Assembly (NCBI RefSeq): GCF_937892565.1
Contig: NZ_CALAHQ010000005.1
Coordinates: 36,536 to 100,535 of the forward strand
Length of the DNA: 64,000 nt
Source of the DNA: an uncultured Roseicyclus sp.
GTDB lineage: Bacteria; Pseudomonadota; Alphaproteobacteria; Rhodobacterales; Rhodobacteraceae
Direction: 5' to 3'
A program made the translations under genes and the position numbers. Below are positions 52,832 through 61,502 of this stretch, piece by piece. The first letter of the stretch is position 1; each line of letters opens with the position of its first letter. The notes beneath the pieces were generated by a model. That model did no database searches and was not told the origin of the DNA. It saw nothing but the letters and a program-made list of their open reading frames with translations.

Positions 52832-53853
52832 TCCACACCCCCCATGACACCCCGCCCGAACCGGGGCACGCCACCCGTATCGCCGAGGATGTGCTGTGGT
52901 TCAGGGTGCCGCTGCCCATGGTGCTGAACCATGTGAATGCCTATGCGCTGCGCGACGCGGATGGCTGGACGCTGATCGACACCGGGCTTGACACCGGCCG
53001 CACCCGCGCCTTGTGGGAGGCGGCGCTGGCCGGACCCTTGGCCGGGCTGCCGGTGCGGCGGATGATCGTGACCCATCACCATCCCGATCATGTCGGGCTG
53101 GCGGGCTGGTTTCAGGCGCGCGGGGCGGAAGTGTGCATGCCGCGCACCGCGTGGTTGATGGCGCGGATGCTGGTGCTTGATGAACAGCCCCTGCCGTCCG
53201 CCGAAACGCTGGCCCATTGGCAAGGGGCGGGGATGGACCCGGCGCTTTTGGACAAACGCCGGGCCGAGCGGCCGTTCAATTTCTGCGATGTGGTCCACCC
53301 CTTGCCGCTGGGGTTCACCCGGCTGCACGATGGCGGTTCCATCCGCATGGGCGGGCGCGACTGGGACATCCGCTTTGGCCAGGGTCACGCCCCCGATCAC
53401 GCCACATTCTGGAGCCGCGACGATCATCTGGTGATCGGGGGCGATCAGCTTTTGGCCACGATTTCCCCCAATCTGGGCGTTTATGCGACCGAACCCGGCG
53501 CCGATCCGGTGGGCGAATGGTTGGAAAGCTGCGCAGGCTTTCAGCCCTTGGCGCGAGCGGATCATCTGGTCTTGCCGGGTCACAAGCTGCCCTTTACCGG
53601 CCTGCCCGACCGGTTGCGCCACTTGATCGACAATCATCATGGCGCGCTGCAACGGCTTTGCGATCATCTGGCGAACGGGCCGTTCAGCGCGGTCGAATGT
53701 TTCGCACCGCTCTTCAAGCGCGAGATCGACGAAAGCAGCTATGGCCTTGCCCTGGTCGAGGCGGTGGCGCATCTGAACCATCTTTTGGCGCAAGGCGCGG
53801 TCGCGCGGGTGCGTCGCGCGGATGGGGCTTGGGCCTATCATCTGGCGCGCTGA
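52828..53853 (+). CDS. MBL-fold metallo-hydrolase
   Basis: The 341-residue metallo-beta-lactamase-fold enzyme has the metal motif THHHPDHVG (His83, His85, Asp87, His88), a further His in QGHAPDHATFW and GGDQLLATISP with the bridging Asp, then PGH. A C-terminal winged-helix-like part (about 255-341) suggests a LACTB2-like member. Translation is coupled to the acyl-CoA dehydrogenase by ATGA, so it could be a thioesterase or other hydrolase of that pathway. Confidence 0.9.
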   Translation: MIHTPHDTPPEPGHATRIAEDVLWFRVPLPMVLNHVNAYALRDADGWTLIDTGLDTGRTRALWEAALAGPLAGLPVRRMIVTHHHPDHVGLAGWFQARGAEVCMPRTAWLMARMLVLDEQPLPSAETLAHWQGAGMDPALLDKRRAERPFNFCDVVHPLPLGFTRLHDGGSIRMGGRDWDIRFGQGHAPDHATFWSRDDHLVIGGDQLLATISPNLGVYATEPGADPVGEWLESCAGFQPLARADHLVLPGHKLPFTGLPDRLRHLIDNHHGALQRLCDHLANGPFSAVECFAPLFKREIDESSYGLALVEAVAHLNHLLAQGAVARVRRADGAWAYHLAR

Positions 53854-53953
53854 CCTGCGGCGCCGTGCCCGATGCCCAAAGGGCTGACAGCACAGGCGGA
53901 ATGCGCTATGGCCCGATCAAAGCACAGACAGACCCGAACCGGAGGGAAACGAC

Positions 53954-54094
53954 ATGGCCGACAAGCAGCACAAGCATGGCGATATGGACATCACCGAACA
54001 GCAAAAGACCTTTGACGGGTTCATGCGCTGGAGCGTGAACATTGCCCTGATCAGCATCGGCATCGTTGTCTTTCTGGCAATTTTCGCGCGATGA
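53954..54094 (+). CDS. aa3-type cytochrome c oxidase subunit IV (small)
   Basis: This short gene codes for 46 residues: a hydrophilic start with KHGDMDITEQQKTFDGF, the signature of the alphaproteobacterial COX4_pro_2 family, then one transmembrane helix (about residues 24-44). It is a structural subunit of the aa3 oxidase whose main genes are not in this window. A strong GGAGGG site precedes the ATG by seven bases. The stop overlaps the next ATG (ATGA). Confidence 0.9.
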   Translation: MADKQHKHGDMDITEQQKTFDGFMRWSVNIALISIGIVVFLAIFAR

Positions 54095-54744
54095 ATGCCT
54101 TGCGGCGCATCGCGGGCGCGCTGGCAGTGGTCAGCGCGCTGGGCGGTTGCGTCGCCCAAGAGGTCTGGGCGCCTGACACAGCCGTCAGCGCCGCGAGCTA
54201 TAGCCCCGGCGGGCCCACCACCGTGACGCTGATGACCATGATCTCGAACACCAACGGGACAGGCGGTCATTCGGCCCTCATGATCGACGGGGCCGAACGG
54301 GTTTTGTTCGATCCGGCGGGCAGCTGGTTTCACCCGATGATCCCCGAGCGAAACGACGTGCTTTACGGCATGCGGGAGCCGTTTTTGGGATTTTACAATG
54401 ATTACCACGCCCGCGAGACCTTTCACATCGTCGTGCAGGCGGTGGATGTCACCCCCGAGGTGGCCGCCAGCCTGATCGCTGCGGTCGAACGCGCGGGCCC
54501 GGTACCACCCGCGCGCTGCGCCTTTTCGATCAGCCGGGTTCTTGCTGCCACGCCCGGCTTCGAGGCGATCGGCACGAACCTGTTTCCGGCCCGCATGATG
54601 CAGCGCTTCGCCCGGCTGCCCGGTGTGCGCGAAAGCCGGATCTATGATGACGACGCAGACGACAATCTGGAACTGTTGCAAGCCCAGGCCCGGGCCGAAT
54701 TGGGCCGCCAGCGTGCGGCCGAACAGGTGGCCGCGACCAACTGA
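54091..54744 (+). CDS. Predicted lipoprotein, conserved in Rhodobacteraceae
   Basis: The 217-residue protein has a lipoprotein signal (ALAVVSALGGC, lipobox LGGC with Cys at residue 20). The mature part contains NGTGGHSALMIDG and later ends in a Glu/Ala/Arg-rich helix with probable coiled-coil character (about 185-215). The GGHSALMI segment with conserved Gly-His resembles DUF4105/NlpC-like folds, but no activity can be assigned. It is translationally coupled to the aa3 oxidase subunit IV gene. Confidence 0.78.
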   Translation: MNALRRIAGALAVVSALGGCVAQEVWAPDTAVSAASYSPGGPTTVTLMTMISNTNGTGGHSALMIDGAERVLFDPAGSWFHPMIPERNDVLYGMREPFLGFYNDYHARETFHIVVQAVDVTPEVAASLIAAVERAGPVPPARCAFSISRVLAATPGFEAIGTNLFPARMMQRFARLPGVRESRIYDDDADDNLELLQAQARAELGRQRAAEQVAATN

Positions 54745-54793
54745 GCGCGCGATACCGCCGGCAGACGACAGTCCCAAAACAAGCCCCCCAAAA

Positions 54794-54826
54794 ACAAAAC
54801 CCCCGTGGCCAGGCCGCGGGGGTTCG
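54794..54826 (-). terminator. Rho-independent terminator of rpsU
   Basis: Read on the minus strand, CCCCCGCGGCC pairs with GGCCACGGGGG and is followed by TTTTGTTTTT, 38 bases beyond the rpsU stop. The same stem can also end the plus-strand lipoprotein transcript. Confidence 0.85.
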
Positions 54827-54861
54827 TTTCTTATGGATCGCGTTACCGATCGGACAGGCCG

Positions 54862-55068
54862 TTAAAGCATGCCTTCGCGCTGCGCCTTCTTACGCGCCAG
54901 CTTACGGGCGCGGCGGACGGCTTCAGCCTTCTCGCGTGCTTTCTTGATCGAAGGTTTTTCGTAATGCTGCTTGAGCTTCATTTCACGGAAAACGCCTTCG
55001 CGCTGAAGTTTTTTCTTCAGAGCCCGGAGCGCCTGATCGACATTGTTGTCGCGAACACTGACCTGCAT
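54862..55068 (-). CDS. rpsU: 30S ribosomal protein S21
   Basis: The 68-residue protein starts [20 protein letters not shown] and ends in a strongly basic helix ([17 protein letters not shown]), as S21 in alphaproteobacteria. It takes part in base pairing of the Shine-Dalgarno helper region on the 30S subunit. It is divergent from coq9 and has its own terminator. Confidence 0.97.
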   Translation of the reverse strand: MQVSVRDNNVDQALRALKKKLQREGVFREMKLKQHYEKPSIKKAREKAEAVRRARKLARKKAQREGML

Positions 55069-55186
55069 TCTGGTGTCACCACCTTCCTAAGTTAGAGTTG
55101 CGTTTGAGTGCAGGAACTGGCCCATTAGCAAATCCCCCCTATCTTGTCCATCGCTCCCGAAACGACCGCCAGAAAAGGCCCATCTC

Positions 55187-55873
55187 ATGTCTGACAGCAC
55201 TGATCCAAAGACCCGGCTGATCGCGGCCGCCTTGATGCATGTGCCCTTTGATGGCTGGTCAGAGACCAGTTTTCGTGCGGCGGCTGCCGATGCGGGGCTC
55301 ACCCTGCCCGAGGCGCGCGCGCTCTGTCCGCGTGGGGCGGTCGATCTGGCGCTGGCCTTTCATGCGCAAGGCGATGCCGCCATGCTGGTCCGCTTGGCCC
55401 AGTCCGATCTGGGCGCGCTGCGCTATTCCGACCGGGTGGCCTTTGCGATTCGCACCCGGCTGGAATTGGTGGAACACGACAAGGAAGCGGTGCGCCGGGG
55501 CGTGACGTTGTTTGCGCTGCCCCTGCATGCGGCCGATGGGGCCAAGGCCCTGTGGCAGACGGCCGATGCCATCTGGACCGCGCTGGGCGACACATCCGAT
55601 GATTTGAACTGGTACACCAAACGCGCGACGCTTTCAGGGGTGTATTCGGCCACGGTGCTCTATTGGCTGGGTGATCAATCGATGGGTCATGGTGCAAGCT
55701 GGGCCTTTCTGGATCGCCGGATCGATGACGTGATGCAGATCGAGCGCGCGAAAAAGGCGCTTCGCGACAGCAAGATCCTGGGTCCGCTGATGGCTGGCCC
55801 GGACTGGCTGGCCGCCCGCATCAAGGCGCCGGGTGCCGCGCCCGCCGATCTGCCGGGGCGTTGGCGGCGCTGA
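55187..55873 (+). CDS. coq9: COQ9-family protein (ubiquinone biosynthesis)
   Basis: This 228-residue protein has a TetR-like N-terminal helical part and the COQ9 domain with [42 protein letters not shown] and a long C-terminal amphipathic helix. COQ9 binds lipids and presents quinone intermediates to the Coq7 hydroxylase. It is divergent from rpsU with 118 bases between. Hairpins lie directly after its stop. Confidence 0.92.
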   Translation: MSDSTDPKTRLIAAALMHVPFDGWSETSFRAAAADAGLTLPEARALCPRGAVDLALAFHAQGDAAMLVRLAQSDLGALRYSDRVAFAIRTRLELVEHDKEAVRRGVTLFALPLHAADGAKALWQTADAIWTALGDTSDDLNWYTKRATLSGVYSATVLYWLGDQSMGHGASWAFLDRRIDDVMQIERAKKALRDSKILGPLMAGPDWLAARIKAPGAAPADLPGRWRR

Positions 55874-55882
55874 GGGGCGGGG

Positions 55883-55950
55883 GCGGAAATCTCAAGATTT
55901 CCGCACGGAAAACCTATCGGTTTTCATCCGGGAAAACTTGCGTTTTCCCG
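55883..55950. repeat. Three tandem hairpins between coq9 and the CDP-alcohol phosphatidyltransferase gene
   Basis: GCGGAAATCT-CA-AGATTTCCGC (55883-55904), GAAAACC-TATC-GGTTTTC (55908-55925) and CGGGAAAAC-TTGC-GTTTTCCCG (55929-55950) follow each other within 68 bases. The third and part of the second encode the C-terminus of the convergent gene. The first may end coq9 transcription. Confidence 0.75.
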
Positions 55951-56582
55951 CCCGCCGTCTGTGTGGAAACCGGCTCGCGCCCAAAGCTCTGCCAGCCTGC
56001 GATCAGCCGTGTCACGCCGGTGACCGTACAGGCGGCGGCAAAGATCAGCGCCAGAACCGGGAAGGTCTGCGGAAACAGGCAAAACAGCGCGAAAAGGGCG
56101 ACGGTCTCGGCCCCTTCGGTCAGGCCGCCAAGATAGTGGATGCCCTTGGAGGGATAGGCCGGTGCCACCATCCCGCGCTTGGCCGCCACCGTGGCGAAGG
56201 CCAGAAACGATGTGCCCGACAAGATGAAGCTGGCGATCAAGACCGCGCCTGCCAGCGCGTTGGCCCCCGGATCGGCCAGAACGAAGCCCAGCGGAAAGGC
56301 CGCGTAGAACACGAAATCAAGCGCGATATCCAGAAATGCGCCACGGTCGGTCGGACCGCTGATGCGCGCCACGGCCCCGTCCAGCCCATCGGCCAGCCGG
56401 TTGATGATCAGCCCCAAAAGTGCCAACCCGTAAAGCCCCAGCGCCGCCGCCCCCGCCGCCGCCAGCCCGATCACACAGCCCGCAAGCGTGATCTGATCGG
56501 CACGCACCCCGCGCGCGGCCAGAAACCGGCCGGGCGGTGCAAGCAGCCGGCGCTGCAAAGGCAAAAGGGCGGCGTCGATCAT
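55914..56582 (-). CDS. CDP-alcohol phosphatidyltransferase family membrane protein
   Basis: This 222-residue membrane enzyme has the family motif D65-GLD68-GAVAR ... G81-AFLD85-IALD89, which binds the CDP-alcohol and metal. About six hydrophobic segments are visible. It transfers a phosphatidyl or similar group to an alcohol in phospholipid synthesis; the exact alcohol is not determined (it is not clearly PgsA or PssA). The C-terminal dozen residues are encoded by hairpin DNA, so the natural end may have been extended by repeat insertion. Confidence 0.86.
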   Translation of the reverse strand: MIDAALLPLQRRLLAPPGRFLAARGVRADQITLAGCVIGLAAAGAAALGLYGLALLGLIINRLADGLDGAVARISGPTDRGAFLDIALDFVFYAAFPLGFVLADPGANALAGAVLIASFILSGTSFLAFATVAAKRGMVAPAYPSKGIHYLGGLTEGAETVALFALFCLFPQTFPVLALIFAAACTVTGVTRLIAGWQSFGREPVSTQTAGGKTQVFPDENR

Positions 56583-56639
56583 GCGACAGCTTTGGTGCCT
56601 GTGCCCCGGCGGGTCAATCGCTTGCTGCGCATCTGGTCG

Positions 56640-57344
56640 TCAGCGTGCAAGATCGGCCACCAGCGCGGGCAGCCCGCCCAGATCGGGCAGTTCGCGGAAC
56701 CGCACATGCCCCGTGGGCGGTTCGGCATGTTCCAAGGCCCAGCTCAAGCCATGAGGCACAAACACCCCCCAGGCCCCCGCATCAAGGGCCGGGCGCACAT
56801 CGGATTTCATCGAATTGCCCACCATCATGGCACGCTCAGGCCCATCGCCATGCCGGCAAAAGGCATCCGCATAGGTGTCGCGCCTCTTGTCCGAGACGAT
56901 TTCGACTGCATGGAACAGATCGCCCAAACCCGACTGTGCCAGTTTGCGTTCCTGATCCAAAAGATCGCCCTTGGTGATCAGCACCAGGCGGTGACGCGAT
57001 GCAAGTTCGGCCACAACCTCGGCCGCATGGGGCAAAAGCTCGATGGGATGGCGCAGCATGTCCTGACCTGCGGCCAGCAGTTCGGCGATGACTGTGGCGG
57101 GAACCTTGCGATCTGTCACCTCGATGGCGGTTTCGATCATCGACAAGACGAAACCCTTGATGCCGTAGCCGTACTGGCCAAGGTTGCGCCGCTCGGCTTC
57201 GAGCAGCCGCGCCTCAAGCGCGGTGCGGTCGGCATAATCGGCCAGCAAGCCGCTGAAGCGGTCCTGTGTCAGCCGATAAAAGCTTTCATTCTGCCACAGC
57301 GTGTCATCGGCATCAAAGCCGATGGTGGTCAAATGGGCTGCCAT
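56640..57344 (-). CDS. HAD-family hydrolase (phosphatase)
   Basis: The 234-residue HAD protein has the nucleophile motif GFDADDTLW (Asp11, Asp13), motif II in LITKGD and motif III/IV in [16 protein letters not shown]. The helical cap is of subclass I. It resembles YjjG-like nucleotide phosphatases, but the substrate is not clear. It is divergent from clpS. Confidence 0.9.
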   Translation of the reverse strand: MAAHLTTIGFDADDTLWQNESFYRLTQDRFSGLLADYADRTALEARLLEAERRNLGQYGYGIKGFVLSMIETAIEVTDRKVPATVIAELLAAGQDMLRHPIELLPHAAEVVAELASRHRLVLITKGDLLDQERKLAQSGLGDLFHAVEIVSDKRRDTYADAFCRHGDGPERAMMVGNSMKSDVRPALDAGAWGVFVPHGLSWALEHAEPPTGHVRFRELPDLGGLPALVADLAR

Positions 57345-57360
57345 CGCTTAAACCCCCTCT

Positions 57361-57389
57361 TTGCGGAATCGCCTTGCGCCTTATATAGT
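57361..57389 (+). promoter_or_regulatory. Candidate clpS promoter
   Basis: TTGCGG, a 17-base spacer and TATAGT lie 49 bases before the clpS ATG. A GANTC site (GAATC, 57366-57370) overlaps the end of the -35 element. Confidence 0.45.
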
Positions 57390-57437
57390 GCAGCCATGCA
57401 AGGGACAGCCGGCAGACCGAAGCGGAATGGAGACGCG

Positions 57438-57782
57438 ATGCAGATCGACCGCTGGCAGATGATGGCGGACAAGCCCAAGACCGAGGGCGACGCCACTGTC
57501 ATCACCAAGACCAAACCAAAGACCCAGCGCCCGCCCCTCTATAAGGTGCTGCTGCTCAACGACGACTATACGCCGATGGAATTCGTCGTGCTGGTGCTTG
57601 AGCGCTTCTTTGGCATCAGCCACAGCCACGCGGTCGAGATCATGCTGACCGTCCACAAAAAGGGTGTGGCCGTGGTCGGCGTGTTTTCCTATGAGATCGC
57701 GGAAACCAAGGTCGCGCAGGTGATGGATTTCGCCCGGCGCAACCAGCACCCCCTGCAATGCACGATGGAGAAAGAGGACTAG
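57438..57782 (+). CDS. clpS: ATP-dependent Clp protease adaptor ClpS
   Basis: This 114-residue adaptor delivers N-degron proteins to ClpAP. After a flexible, charged N-terminal tail comes the ClpS core [29 protein letters not shown] and the conserved C-terminal [20 protein letters not shown]. Start 57438 is five bases after GGAG; ATG at 57459 is an alternative. The very long open frame upstream runs antisense to the HAD and CDP-alcohol genes and is not coding. clpA is not in the window. Confidence 0.95.
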   Translation: MQIDRWQMMADKPKTEGDATVITKTKPKTQRPPLYKVLLLNDDYTPMEFVVLVLERFFGISHSHAVEIMLTVHKKGVAVVGVFSYEIAETKVAQVMDFARRNQHPLQCTMEKED

Positions 57783-57801
57783 ATCGTTCTCGCACCATGC
57801 C

Positions 57802-58794
57802 ATGACCCCTGATCGTTGGACCCTTGCGCTTGAGGCGGGTGACATAAGCCTGCCGGATGGTGCTGTTTTGGTGATGGGCGCGCGCGGCGATGCGGATTTC
57901 GCAGCCCTGGGGGCGGTGCAGTGCATCCAGGGATTTGCCCCCGATCACGACCGCTTGGCCGCGCGCGGTCTGCCCGTGGCCCCCGATCTGCCCGAGGGCG
58001 AAAGCTACGCAGCAGCCCTGGTGCAGATCGTCAAGGCCAAGGCTGGCACGATGGGGGCCATTGTCGACGCGCTGGGTGCGCTGCGTCCCGGCGGGCTTTT
58101 GATGGTCGATGGTCAAAAGGATGAAGGCATCGACGCAATCCAAAAGCTGCTGCGCGCCGCGTTTGACATCGCGGGCAGCTTTTCAAAATCGCATGGCAAG
58201 CTGATCTGGCTCATCCGCCCCGCGGCGTTGCCCGAAGCGGTGCTGGGCTGGTTGGCCGCGCCCTTTGAAACCGAAGAGGGCTATGTGACCGTGCCGGGCG
58301 GCTTTTCCGCCGATGGCCCGGATCGCGGGTCGGAGTTGCTGGTGGCGCTCGTGCCGCCGTTGACGGGGCGGGTGGCCGATCTGGGTGCGGGATGGGGCTA
58401 TGTCGCGGGCGAACTTCTGGCCGAGCAGGCGGGGATCAACACCCTTGACCTGATCGAAGCCGATCACGCCATGCTGGAGGCGGCGGTGGCCAATATTGAC
58501 GATCCCCGCGCGCGGTTTCATTGGGCCGATGTAACGCTGTTTCAGCCCGAAGCGGCCTATGACGCCATCGTGTCAAACCCGCCCTTTCACATCGGGCGAC
58601 AGGCCGATCCGGCGTTGGGGCGCGGCTTTATCGCGGCAGCGGCGCGCATGCTCAGCCCAAGGGGGCGATTTTTCATGGTCGCAAACCGCCATCTGCCCTA
58701 TGAAGACGCTCTGAAGGCTGCCTTTGGGACCGGTCGGCTTTTGGGCGAGTTGGAAGGTTACAAGATATACGAGGCGGCAAAGCCGAAGCGCTGA
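57802..58794 (+). CDS. rsmC: Class I SAM-dependent methyltransferase, RsmC-like
   Basis: The 330-residue protein has two domains like RsmC (16S rRNA m2G1207 methyltransferase): a degenerate N-terminal half (about 1-165) and a catalytic C-terminal half with the SAM motif VADLGAGWGYVAGELL near residue 192 and the guanine-N2 methyltransferase motif SNPPFH at 258-263. It starts 20 bases after clpS and is followed by an SDR gene after 30 bases. RlmG is a possible alternative target assignment. Confidence 0.87.
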   Translation: MTPDRWTLALEAGDISLPDGAVLVMGARGDADFAALGAVQCIQGFAPDHDRLAARGLPVAPDLPEGESYAAALVQIVKAKAGTMGAIVDALGALRPGGLLMVDGQKDEGIDAIQKLLRAAFDIAGSFSKSHGKLIWLIRPAALPEAVLGWLAAPFETEEGYVTVPGGFSADGPDRGSELLVALVPPLTGRVADLGAGWGYVAGELLAEQAGINTLDLIEADHAMLEAAVANIDDPRARFHWADVTLFQPEAAYDAIVSNPPFHIGRQADPALGRGFIAAAARMLSPRGRFFMVANRHLPYEDALKAAFGTGRLLGELEGYKIYEAAKPKR

Positions 58795-58824
58795 ACGCCG
58801 ATAGCTGGGGGCCGGATACGACAG

Positions 58825-59637
58825 ATGACCCTTTCCATTCAGGGCAAGACCGCGATTGTGACGGGTGCGGCCAATGGCGTCGGCCTTGCCATCGCGCGCC
58901 ATTTCATCGACCGGGGCGCCAATGTGATGTTTGCCGACCGCGACAAGGCGCGGCTGGCCGATGAATGCGGCGAAATCAGGGAGGATCAGGGGCAGATCTG
59001 CTGGTTCTCGGGCGATCTGCGCCAGAAACTGACGGTTGAAAATCTGGTTTCCGCCACGGTCGATGCCTTTGACGGGATCGATATTCTGGTCAACGCCAGC
59101 CGCCAGCTTTTGCCGACCGATCCGCTGGATGCGGCCGACAGCTCTGTCGAAACGCTGTTGGAGCAAAACATGATGACCGCGCTGCGCTTGAGCCAAGCGG
59201 TTGCGCGGCGGATGATCGCGCGTGCCGAGGCCGAGGGCCGCGCGGGCGATGGTGCAATCGGGTCGATCATCAATATCTCGACCATCGCGACGCCTCGCAG
59301 CCATCCCGATCTGATGGGCTATTCCATCGCCGCCGCCGCCCTTGAGCAGGCCACGCGCAGCTTGGCGCTGGCGCTGGCGCCGCACCGGATCCGGGTGAAC
59401 GGGGTCAGCTTTGGCTCGGTCATGTCCAACAGCCTCAAGACGGCGCTGGCCGAGACCGATGGCCTGCGCGACGAAATCCGCAACCGCACGCCCATGGGCC
59501 GCATCGCCGCCGCCCGCGAGGTGACGGGCGCGGTGCAATTCCTTGCTTCCGAAGGGGCTGGATTTGTCACGGGCGAGATCATCACCGTTGATGGCGGCCG
59601 CAGCCTGTTGGACCCGGTCGCGGCACCCGCGCATTGA
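58825..59637 (+). CDS. SDR-family protein lacking the catalytic lysine
   Basis: The 270-residue protein has an intact SDR cofactor motif (TGAANGVGLAIARH), a Ser152 in ISTIA and Tyr166 in GYSIAAAAL, but the residue four after Tyr is Ala170 instead of Lys. The C-terminal VTGEIITVDGG is normal. It therefore may have lost classical dehydrogenase activity or use another mechanism. It is the last gene of the clpS-rsmC-SDR run and is followed by a strong hairpin. Confidence 0.85.
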   Translation: MTLSIQGKTAIVTGAANGVGLAIARHFIDRGANVMFADRDKARLADECGEIREDQGQICWFSGDLRQKLTVENLVSATVDAFDGIDILVNASRQLLPTDPLDAADSSVETLLEQNMMTALRLSQAVARRMIARAEAEGRAGDGAIGSIINISTIATPRSHPDLMGYSIAAAALEQATRSLALALAPHRIRVNGVSFGSVMSNSLKTALAETDGLRDEIRNRTPMGRIAAAREVTGAVQFLASEGAGFVTGEIITVDGGRSLLDPVAAPAH

Positions 59638-59665
59638 CCGGGGTGCGGCCTGGGCTGGCATGACA

Positions 59666-59702
59666 GACACAGGCCCCGATCCTTGCGGTCGGGGCCTGTG
59701 TC
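59666..59702. terminator. Strong bidirectional hairpin between the SDR gene and trcR
   Basis: GACACAGGCCCCGA and TCGGGGCCTGTGTC form a perfect 14-pair stem with a nine-base loop between two convergent genes. There is no long T run. Confidence 0.75.
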
Positions 59703-59734
59703 ATTCCGGGGGGATCGTCGCTGTGCTGTGCGGA

Positions 59735-60505
59735 TCAGCGGCGGCGGGGCTTGTCGTTGTCCTCGTCCTCGTCGTCTTCGTCGGCGGCAGGAAGGTTGAA
59801 GAGGTTGCTTGCGTCCAGATCGCGGCGCGGGCGCGGTTCATCCTCGTCATCACGCGACAGGGTAAAGCTTTCCAGACCTGCAAGCTTGCCGGGCAAGCGC
59901 GGTTCGGTATCCATGCCAAGGCTCGTTTCGGTCGACACAAGCTTCATGCGCTCATCATCGGTCATCACGCGACCATCCTTGGTCTTGCGCGCATTGGCTT
60001 TTTGAACGGCGGCGTCCAATTCCGACTGGCGGCACAGCCCAAGCGCCACCGGGTCGATGGGCTGGATGTTGGAGATGTTCCAATGCGTGCGCTCGCGGAT
60101 CGTCTGGATCGTGGGCTTGGTGGTGCCCACCAGACTGGAGATCTGACCATCCGTCAGCTCGGGGTGGAATTTCACCAGCCACAAGATCGACGCCGGGCGG
60201 TCCTGCCGCTTGGAGAGCGGCGTGTAGCGCGGGCCGCGGCGCTTTTCCTCGCCTACGGCGGCAGCGTTGAACTTGAGTTTCAGGATATGGGAAGGGTCTG
60301 CTTCGGCCTTTGTGACCTCGTCTTGGGTCAGTTGGTTGTTCACGATCGGGTCGAAGCCCTTGACGCCTTGCGCCACGTCGCCATCGGCGATGCCCTGAAC
60401 CTCCAGCTCGTGCAGGCCGCAGAAATCGCCGATCTGCTTGAAGCTGAGCGTGGTATTGTCCACCAGCCAGACAGCGGTGGCCTTGGCCATGATCGGTTTG
60501 TTCAT
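59735..60505 (-). CDS. trcR: Cell cycle transcriptional regulator TrcR (DUF1013)
   Basis: This 256-residue protein belongs to DUF1013, limited to alphaproteobacteria. Motifs include MAKATAVWLVDNTTLSFKQI near the N-terminus, GPRYTPLSKRQDRP and TTKPTIQTIRERTHWN. An acidic tail (EDDEDEDND) ends in KPRRR. Start 60505 has AAGGA nine bases ahead; the ATG at 60511 is too close to that site. Its link to cell-cycle control agrees with the nearby ccrM, although targets are unknown here. Confidence 0.9.
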   Translation of the reverse strand: MNKPIMAKATAVWLVDNTTLSFKQIGDFCGLHELEVQGIADGDVAQGVKGFDPIVNNQLTQDEVTKAEADPSHILKLKFNAAAVGEEKRRGPRYTPLSKRQDRPASILWLVKFHPELTDGQISSLVGTTKPTIQTIRERTHWNISNIQPIDPVALGLCRQSELDAAVQKANARKTKDGRVMTDDERMKLVSTETSLGMDTEPRLPGKLAGLESFTLSRDDEDEPRPRRDLDASNLFNLPAADEDDEDEDNDKPRRR

Positions 60506-60633
60506 CGTCATCCGTCCTTCAGATACGCCTCATCCCCTGCCGGGCGGGCCGGCGGCGGAGCCAGTCCGCCATTCCTCGATTTCGGGGAAGTTGCGGGGTA
60601 TATAGGCGCCCATGGCCGCTGAGGGAAGAGGAA

Positions 60634-61266
60634 ATGCGGGTTTTGGTGCTTTGCATGATCTGGCTGGCGGGCATGGCATCGGCCCAGGGCCAGCGATCGG
60701 GCGATTTTGACTATTATGTGCTGGCCTTGAGCTGGACGCCCACATGGTGTGCGCTGGAAGGCGATGCGCGCGCCGCGCCACAATGTGAGCCACGACAGGG
60801 ATATGGGTTCACCCTGCATGGGCTATGGCCGCAATACGAGGAGGGTTGGCCCAGTTTCTGCCCGACCACAGCGCGCCCGCCGTCGCGTGCGATGACCGCC
60901 GGTATGGTCGACATCATGGGGTCATCGGGCCTGGCCTGGCATCAGTGGCGCAAGCACGGCACCTGTTCGGGGCTTTCGGCCGGGGCGTATTTCGACCTGT
61001 CGCGGCGGGCCTATCAGCGGGTGCAGCAACCCGCGATCTTGCGCCAGATCGACCGGGTGGTCCGGCTGTCTGCCGCCATGGTCGAAGAGGCCTTTCTTGA
61101 GGAAAACCCCGATCTGACGCATCCCATGCTGACCGTCACCTGCCGCGAGGGCCGGGTGCAGGAGGTGCGCATCTGCCTGACCCGCGCGTTGGAACCGCGC
61201 GATTGCGCCCCCGATGTGGCGCGTGATTGCCGCCTGCGCGACGCGCTGTTTGCGCCGATGCGCTAG
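60634..61266 (+). CDS. Ribonuclease T2 family protein, secreted
   Basis: The 210-residue protein has a signal peptide (VLVLCMIWLAGMASA) and the two RNase T2 active-site segments: FTLHGLWPQY with His62 and WHQWRKHGTCSG with His108. The residue before the Trp in the second segment, normally Glu, is Gln104. Four or more cysteines (Cys39, Cys51, Cys76 and later) fit periplasmic disulfides. It would degrade RNA in the periplasm or outside the cell. Confidence 0.88.
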   Translation: MRVLVLCMIWLAGMASAQGQRSGDFDYYVLALSWTPTWCALEGDARAAPQCEPRQGYGFTLHGLWPQYEEGWPSFCPTTARPPSRAMTAGMVDIMGSSGLAWHQWRKHGTCSGLSAGAYFDLSRRAYQRVQQPAILRQIDRVVRLSAAMVEEAFLEENPDLTHPMLTVTCREGRVQEVRICLTRALEPRDCAPDVARDCRLRDALFAPMR

Positions 61267-61324
61267 GGTGGGCTCATGGGCCGCCCGTGGGGCCCATGGC
61301 TTGTGTCTGTGTGCCGCCCGCAGA

Positions 61325-61498
61325 TCAGCGCCCCGGCAGGGCCGCGCAATGCGCCCCGCTGGCGGCCTGCCCCGAGCCAAGCGCAATCGCGGGGGGGGCC
61401 CGGAACGGATCAAGCGGCAGGCTGGTCGCCAGATCGGCGATGATGATCGCGGTGATCAGCGCCAGTGTGGCGGTGGCGGTCAGTCGTCTGGTCAGCAT
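61325..61498 (-). CDS. Small membrane protein downstream of yeeE, unknown
   Basis: A 57-residue frame starts four bases after the yeeE stop on the same strand. It has basic MLTRRLT, a hydrophobic segment (ATATLALITAIIIADLA, about residues 8-24), then SLPLDPF and a short tail with one Cys. It may be a small membrane or exported protein of the rhodanese-yeeE operon. No family is recognised. Confidence 0.5.
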   Translation of the reverse strand: MLTRRLTATATLALITAIIIADLATSLPLDPFRAPPAIALGSGQAASGAHCAALPGR

Positions 61499-61502
61499 GC
61501 CA

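Noticed and set aside
55833..57437. Long open frame leading into clpS
   Set aside because: It runs antisense to the HAD and CDP-alcohol phosphatidyltransferase genes; ClpS has a good start with a ribosome site at 57438.
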